From positions 477,533 to 541,532 of the forward strand of contig NZ_WBJS01000002.1 of assembly GCF_009296265.1 (NCBI RefSeq): 64,000 bases of DNA, in the 5' to 3' direction. Positions 60,196 through 64,000 of this stretch are shown here, one piece after another. Each line of letters begins with the position of its first letter. Within the stretch, counting starts at the first letter, position 1. Source of the stretch: Thioclava sp. JE_KL1 (lineage in GTDB: Bacteria; Pseudomonadota; Alphaproteobacteria; Rhodobacterales; Rhodobacteraceae). The notes under the pieces were generated by a model. That model was not told where the DNA came from. It saw nothing but the letters and a program-made list of their open reading frames with translations, and made no database searches. Made by a program: the position numbers and the translations under genes.

Positions 60196-60636
60196 TCACG
60201 CATCGCAGCGCATCTCGCCGAGCGCATCGAGCGCCTTCTGCGCCCAATATGCTTGCCCCTCGAGCTGCGTGCGGATCCCTCTCAGATCTGTCGCCACGGC
60301 TCGCATCGCGAGATGCGGCGGGGACTCTTCGACGGAGAAACGCGGTCCGAGGCGCATGTAGCCGTCTTCGAGAAATGCCCATTCGAGATCGTCATCGAGA
60401 GCGATGAGAGCTCGCGTGATCAGTGTTCGCGTTCGGCCGTTGGCTTCCGTCAGGCGGCCAAAGAGCGAGATGTCGTCGAAGCCAGTGAAAAGCATCCAGT
60501 CTTCGAGAAGCGGCGCGTTCTCGAGGTCTTTCGGGGACGGCGTCGCGGTCGCTCCGTGAACGACGTTTGCGAGCACGCTGCGCTCTTTGCGGAGCTCTTC
60601 GGCGGTGAGTTCGGACGGGTGTTTATCGTGGGTCAT
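60196..60636 (-). CDS. Unrecognised 146-residue hypothetical protein
   Basis: The frame begins MTHDKHPSELTAEELRKERSVLANVV and contains LLEDWMLFTGFDDISLFGRLTEANGRTRTLITRALIALDDDLEWAFLEDGYMRLGPRF. The composition is that of a soluble acidic helical protein with no visible catalytic motif. It lies between two hairpin-containing gaps in the same minus-strand cluster. A clear ribosome-binding site is lacking, yet its codon pattern is convincing. Confidence 0.6.
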   Translation of the reverse strand: MTHDKHPSELTAEELRKERSVLANVVHGATATPSPKDLENAPLLEDWMLFTGFDDISLFGRLTEANGRTRTLITRALIALDDDLEWAFLEDGYMRLGPRFSVEESPPHLAMRAVATDLRGIRTQLEGQAYWAQKALDALGEMRCDA

Positions 60637-60676
60637 GTGTGATCTTTCGGAGAAATTGGGTTCAGGAGACGAAGCA

Positions 60677-60728
60677 GGGCTGCAAGATCCGTCCGCCTCG
60701 GTCAGAAGGCGGACGGACGCTGCAGCCC
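60677..60728 (-). repeat. Intercistronic nested hairpin 2 of the small-gene cluster
   Basis: GGGCTGCA (60677-60684) pairs with TGCAGCCC (60721-60728), and inside it CCGTCCGCCT (60689-60698) pairs with AGGCGGACGG (60707-60716). The two coaxial stems are separated by four-base internal loops on each side. It lies between two minus-strand genes. Confidence 0.7.
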
Positions 60729-60744
60729 CGATGGGCGGCGCGGT

Positions 60745-61233
60745 TTACGGTTGGATGAGAGGTTTCGGGCGGTAGATCGCGCCACGCGGCCTCAGCCGCG
60801 ACCGGACTTCACGCGGCGCAGTTGCGAGCAGCTTCTCGACCGCCTCGAATTGCTCGCGCTGCGCCGGGCCGAGGCGCCCGATGCGGGCATTGCGCTCGAA
60901 CAGGTCAGACCCGGTCGCGATGAAGAGCCGATGCGATGCCCGAAACATCGTCGGACGATAGAGCCCGCAAGCGGCCGCTTGATTGTCATCAGCAATGACG
61001 ATGTCATCTTCCCGCAGCAGCCGGCCCTCTGGGCTGACACCGGGCGCGACGATGTTCATCGGTGTATCGCCGATCAGCCCGCGTGAGAGCAGCAAACAGG
61101 GACGCGTGCCAGGCGGGATGTCGAACTCGCCGTCGCGCCTGCGGTCAGAGCCGTAGGGGAAGCGCATGAGGAAGATATCGCCGGGCTTGAGTTGGCCGCC
61201 CGGAAGCAGCCGAAGGTATCGATCGTGGAGCAT
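60745..61233 (-). CDS. PemK/MazF-like protein
   Basis: The 162-residue protein contains LKPGDIFLMRFPYGSDRRRDGEFDIPPGTRPCLLLSR, which resembles the PemK/MazF core: a GDI(V/I) strand, then a basic loop and a RPxLLLS strand. A longer C-terminal part (FEAVEKLLATAPREVRSRLRPRG...) follows. Family members are toxin endoribonucleases of toxin-antitoxin pairs. No obvious antitoxin gene is immediately upstream, so it may be a domesticated relative or lack its antitoxin in this cluster. GAGG lies six to nine bases before the start at 61233. Confidence 0.5.
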   Translation of the reverse strand: MLHDRYLRLLPGGQLKPGDIFLMRFPYGSDRRRDGEFDIPPGTRPCLLLSRGLIGDTPMNIVAPGVSPEGRLLREDDIVIADDNQAAACGLYRPTMFRASHRLFIATGSDLFERNARIGRLGPAQREQFEAVEKLLATAPREVRSRLRPRGAIYRPKPLIQP

Positions 61234-61426
61234 GAGTGCCTCGTGTCGTTGAAAAGGAAAACGACGCGCCGAACCTCACCAACGAACCCGATACGGGGCT
61301 TCGGGGCGTGGCTTGATTGCGTGCGTCAAAGACGCTGCACGCAAGCAAGACATGCGCCGAGGCCTGCCCTCCCACGACCCATTGATCGCTCGCCTGCGGG
61401 CAGATCGCGCGGATGCCGGGGAGAGC

Positions 61427-61608
61427 GTCGAGAGGGGTGACATCCCTCTCGACCCGCCGGGGGCGCCGGAAGAGCTCGGAGAGGGTGGCGAACGCCTCTT
61501 CGATCCGTCGGAAGGACGCCGAGAGGGTCCGGGGAGATTGGCGAAAGTCTCCCCCGGTCCGCCGGATGGGCGCCTTAGGGTGCAGGGAAAGTGGCGAACG
61601 ATCCCTGC
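61427..61608. repeat. Tandem array of covarying stem-loops (about 53-bp period)
   Basis: Four successive stem-loops occupy 61427-61453 (GTCGAGAGGG/CCCTCTCGAC), 61477-61502 (CGGAGAGG/CCTCTTCG), 61529-61557 (CCGGGGAGA/TCTCCCCCGG) and 61582-61608 (GCAGGGA/TCCCTGC). The last three share a loop of type KTGGCGAAMG. Stem sequences differ but remain paired. Linkers also contain a second small stem that covaries (CGTC/GACG and CGCC/GGCG). The loop-to-loop distance is 53 bases twice, which is not a multiple of three, so it does not encode a protein repeat. Confidence 0.75.
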
Positions 61609-62268
61609 CCTGGGGGTTTGGGGGATGTGGAGCTTCCCCCATGCGGCGCGCAGCGGCGCCGGGTCTGGGGCTGTGCCCCAGCGAACGCACGGGACGCGCT
61701 ATCGGCCGAAGGACGATTGCGCGGGCCGTCTAGTGAGTAGATGGCCCTGCGCACCAATTACGCAATCGCGTGTGGAGCGAGGGAGTGCGTGGTGCAGCTA
61801 CGTTCGGAGGGCGGGCGGTCCAGTCGTTGGGAAGAACGAAAGACGATGTTGTCTGCATCAGACTTCCAAAATCGGCCCGAAAGGGGCGTTAGACTCGCTG
61901 ACACGTCATGTCCGTTTTCGGAAAATTTCCGTCATTCGCCACATTGCCAAACGCCGTAGTGAAGATTCAGCGGATTGGACTTTGCTTGGAGCGAGGCGCG
62001 TGAGCCTCGCGGAGTCCCTGGTGCGGTCGCTCGACTACTCTGGAGTAGCCAGCCTCGGGGGCTCAGTGAAAGCTGTTAACTCGCTTGTAGTGCGTGGAGC
62101 CGGGCCTCCGCGCAGCCAGGCTCCGTCCGACGACTTTGGTTTGGTGGATATTGGAAAAATCTCATCCCTTGGGAGACGCTACGAACTTCACTCTTGAAAC
62201 TACTACCGCGCAGGCTCTACGTTACCGCGCAAGATATTTGCTGTTTAGAGATTTTTGTGGAGCTACTC
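61609..62268. other. Non-coding region upstream of the TIR-SLATT pair
   Basis: About 660 bases with no credible gene. Further GC-rich hairpins follow the stem-loop array (GGGGG with CCCCC at about 61620-61640, TGGGGC/GCCCCA at 61666-61680). After 61.74 kb the composition falls and the promoter of the TIR-SLATT genes should lie near 62.1-62.25 kb. Confidence 0.5.
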
Positions 62269-62766
62269 GTGGGGTACCGAAACAAGACCTACGTAATTTT
62301 CGATGGCGACAACGACATCTGGGCCTATTACTACATGAAAGGTTGGAAGAAGAACAAAAACGTGGACTTCAACTTCCAAGATGCTCACGACCTAAACACC
62401 ATTGCCAACGCATCAAGTGAAGAAAACACGAAGCGAAAGCTTCGTGAGCGATTTTCAAACGCAAAACAAGCGATCGTTTTGATCGGGGAATCGACCAAGA
62501 ATCTCTATCGGTTCGTACGTTGGGAGATTGAGGCTTGCCAACGGCTTGAACTGCCAATCGTCGCCGTCAATCTCAATAAGGCGCGGAGCTTCGATGCCAA
62601 TCGCTGCCCCCCGCTTCTTCGAGATGCGGACGCTGTCCACGTTTCCTATAACGCGCGCATCATCAAGTACGCGCTGGATAACTTCTGCGACAACTATAGC
62701 TCCTACAAAGGAAAGGGCCAGAACTGGCACTACAAGGACAAGGCTTATCAGGATCTTGGGCTTTGA
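62269..62766 (+). CDS. TIR-like (ThsB/DUF1863) domain protein of a TIR-SLATT pair
   Basis: The 165-residue protein starts at GTG 62269, behind GTGGAG with six bases spacing; a longer in-frame ATG at 62194 has residues without family fit. It begins with a TIR-like strand (KTYVIFDGDNDIWAYYYMKGW), continues with DAHDLNTIAN, the helix ENTKRKLRERFSNAKQAIVLIGES and RFVRWEIEACQRLELPIVAVNLN with conserved Glu86. This is the ThsB-type PF08937 fold. Its TGA overlaps the TTG start of the SLATT gene (TTGA). It may make a nucleotide signal for the membrane partner; that is inferred. Confidence 0.78.
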   Translation: MGYRNKTYVIFDGDNDIWAYYYMKGWKKNKNVDFNFQDAHDLNTIANASSEENTKRKLRERFSNAKQAIVLIGESTKNLYRFVRWEIEACQRLELPIVAVNLNKARSFDANRCPPLLRDADAVHVSYNARIIKYALDNFCDNYSSYKGKGQNWHYKDKAYQDLGL

Positions 62767-63638
62767 ATCATGATGATTACCCCGCACTGTTTCAGTCAGC
62801 GGATGAGGCATCAGCCGCCGCACAGTTGAGTTACTTGTGGCTGGTCAGGGTCCAGTATGGACTACTCATCGCTGCATCGACAGCCGCGCTCTGGTTTGAG
62901 AGTTCACCCAGAGTGCTCGTAGCGTACGCATTTATTATTCTTGCTTCGACGGCTTTGTTGATATTCCTGTCAGTGAAGAAGCCAGAAAAAGACTGGTATG
63001 GCTGTCGCGCACTTGCAGAGTCCATTAAGACATCAACATGGCGCTACATGATGCGCGCAGAACCCTTCAAAAATGTTTCGCAAATACGAAAAGTCAAGCG
63101 AACCTTCGCGCAGTATCTTCAGGAGATACTAGACGCGAACAGTCATGTCCGTGATTCTATCAGCCGGAGACCCAAGTCAGGCGATCAGATCACATCTGCG
63201 ATGGAGAAGGTTCGTGCTCTTACATTTGATGACCGTCGTGAATTCTATCGCAAAGAAAGAATTGACAAGCAGCGAGCTTGGTATGTTTCAAAGGTAAAAC
63301 TAAACCGTCAAAATTTCATAGCATGGATAGTCTTTTGTATAATTGTTCAAAGCAGCGCGATAATTTTAGCAATTGTACGCGCGTTGGATCCTCAACTTTG
63401 GTCGATATGGCCAATGGAACCACTTTTGGTGACTGCATCCGCGACAATCGGTTGGGTTCAAACGAAGAAATTCAATGAACTAGCATCGGCTTATAGCCTT
63501 ACCGCTCATGAGATTGGGATTATACAGACGCGGATTGATGGCGTGCAGAACGACGAAGAACTCTCTGAGTTCGTCAATGAGGCTGAACGTGCATTCTCTC
63601 GGGAACACACACAGTGGGTCGCACGTCAGAATGAGTAA
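62763..63638 (+). CDS. SLATT-type (DUF4231) four-helix membrane protein
   Basis: The 291-residue protein has two 2TM modules: helices at about 28-45 and 51-70, then 185-205 and 217-232. After the first pair it has DWYGCRALAESIKTSTWRYMMRAEPF, the DUF4231 signature. A helical linker (about 104-180) precedes the second pair, and a C-terminal helix LASAYSLTAHEIGIIQTRIDG follows. SLATT proteins are predicted pore-forming effectors in nucleotide-signal-driven conflict systems. TTG 62763 overlaps the preceding stop; the next in-frame ATG would remove the first helices. Confidence 0.85.
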   Translation: MNHDDYPALFQSADEASAAAQLSYLWLVRVQYGLLIAASTAALWFESSPRVLVAYAFIILASTALLIFLSVKKPEKDWYGCRALAESIKTSTWRYMMRAEPFKNVSQIRKVKRTFAQYLQEILDANSHVRDSISRRPKSGDQITSAMEKVRALTFDDRREFYRKERIDKQRAWYVSKVKLNRQNFIAWIVFCIIVQSSAIILAIVRALDPQLWSIWPMEPLLVTASATIGWVQTKKFNELASAYSLTAHEIGIIQTRIDGVQNDEELSEFVNEAERAFSREHTQWVARQNE

Positions 63639-63851
63639 CCTATACTTGCGACACAGTCGGCACAGGTGAAAAAAGTATCTCAGCGGGCCACCAAACGGGC
63701 ATAAGTCGGCTACACCTGAATTCTCGTAAGTCCAGCTTTGACAAAATTTAGCGCTCGCCGTCGCCGGATGTCCGGCCTTCCTGGTGGGTCAATTGTGCTT
63801 CCGGCCAGTGACGGCTTTCAGCCTTTTATCATCAAGCCTCACGCAATCGTT
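63639..63851. other. Spacer between the SLATT gene and the IS66 end
   Basis: Some 210 bases with no gene. It may include the end of the SLATT transcript and remains of older insertions. Confidence 0.4.
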
Positions 63852-64000
63852 GTAAGCGGCGGCTGCATCCCACCCCAGGTTCAGCTTGACGACTTGAAGG
63901 TCCACGGGAGAAGTTCATCAATGCGGCCTTGCGGATGGCCGGCGGCGATGGCTTCGAGGGTGGCCTTGAGATAGGCGAAGGGCTCGACGCCGTTGATCTT
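63852..64000. mobile_element. End of an IS66-family element (partial)
   Basis: GTAAGCGGCGGCTGCATCCC at 63852 has the GTAAGC start typical of IS66 terminal inverted repeats and is followed 30 bases later by the end of a transposase frame on the minus strand. The rest lies outside the window. Confidence 0.75.
63881..64000 (-). CDS. IS66-family transposase, C-terminal end (partial)
   Basis: Minus-strand translation from the window edge gives KINGVEPFAYLKATLEAIA and then AGHPQGRIDELLPWTFKSSS before a TGA at 63881-63883. The NGVEPFAYL...GHPQ-RIDELLPW pattern is the IS66 (TnpC) C-terminus. Only the last 39 residues are in the window. Confidence 0.85.
   Translation of the reverse strand, partial: KINGVEPFAYLKATLEAIAAGHPQGRIDELLPWTFKSSS

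Larger units (their letters stand above)
52104..64000. mobile_element. Integrated accessory/defence island (left junction; right end not in window)
   Basis: The segment starts at the recombinase-repeat junction and runs past the window edge. GC drops clearly below the flanks in 53.9-59.0 kb and 62.2-63.6 kb, and codon use changes. Contents are a serine recombinase, several conflict-type proteins, a PemK-like protein and an IS66 end. The right attachment site would be expected to carry the remaining half of the repeat. Confidence 0.7.

Noticed and set aside
61427..61608. CRISPR array
   Set aside because: The repeated parts are palindromic stems that differ between units rather than identical repeats with unique spacers, and no cas genes are present.
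61145..61690. A 181-codon minus-strand frame overlapping the PemK-like gene start and the array
   Set aside because: The translation is Arg/Pro/Ser-rich without similarity and conflicts with the better frame starting at 61233.
61313..62197. A 294-codon plus-strand frame through the stem-loop array
   Set aside because: It crosses structured repeats with a 53-base period (not divisible by three), has no ribosome-binding site and no domain.

Overview
The window is about 64 kb of GC-rich bacterial chromosome. Gene content and codon style point to an alphaproteobacterium of the Rhodobacteraceae (Paracoccus/Rhodobacter/Thioclava type). Supporting this are an NDUFS4-like complex I accessory subunit, a ChvE-GguAB sugar importer with its LysR regulator, a PraR-like XRE regulator, DUF1127 and Bax-inhibitor-like proteins, and a GC-rich intergenic repeat family. 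No species can be named from the sequence alone. There is no rRNA operon and no CRISPR array. Two tRNAs are present, tRNA-Gln(TTG) and tRNA-Arg(TCT).

Positions 1-29.8 kb are ordinary chromosomal backbone. They carry an efflux adaptor, a BaiN-type flavoprotein, UDP-glucose dehydrogenase, an orphan TRAP solute-binding protein, small stress and envelope proteins, uvrB, a three-gene MacAB-like exporter and a lytic transglycosylase. A P1B-type metal ATPase sits in a same-strand run with an MFS carrier and a PAS/HWE-type histidine kinase, and a HAD hydrolase and a DeoR regulator follow. The oddity here is a complete group-A [FeFe]-hydrogenase (16262-18334). All its H-cluster motifs are intact, it carries an extra C-terminal SnoaL/NTF2-like domain, and no maturase genes are in view.

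Positions 29.8-40.8 kb hold a coherent non-phosphorylating sugar-oxidation locus. A divergent LysR regulator is followed by chvE-gguA-gguB (import). Next come an AraD1/GguC-family enzyme, an aldonate dehydratase, a Gfo/Idh sugar dehydrogenase, a 2-oxoglutarate-semialdehyde dehydrogenase and an SMP-30 lactonase. Together they can take L-arabinose (or D-galactose-like sugars) to 2-oxoglutarate. Positions 41.1-45 kb hold pstSCAB behind a good Pho box, with no phoU following. Positions 45-52 kb are housekeeping and regulatory genes ending with hisN.

From about 52.1 kb to the right edge lies an integrated accessory island. A large serine recombinase sits at its left edge, inside a chromosomal intergenic repeat, and the recombinase reading frame continues into that repeat. 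Base composition drops sharply inside the island. Cargo includes an AAA ATPase coupled to a DUF6414-like protein, a ThsB-type TIR protein, a nucleoside-deoxyribosyltransferase-like/TPR protein, a small-gene operon with a PemK/MazF-like protein, a tandem array of covarying stem-loops, a second TIR-like protein translationally coupled to a four-helix SLATT (DUF4231) membrane protein, and the end of an IS66 element. The island looks like a defence/conflict island. The TIR-SLATT pair and the AAA/DUF6414/TIR group are the best candidates for an undescribed system, and the stem-loop array is the best candidate for undescribed non-coding structure.
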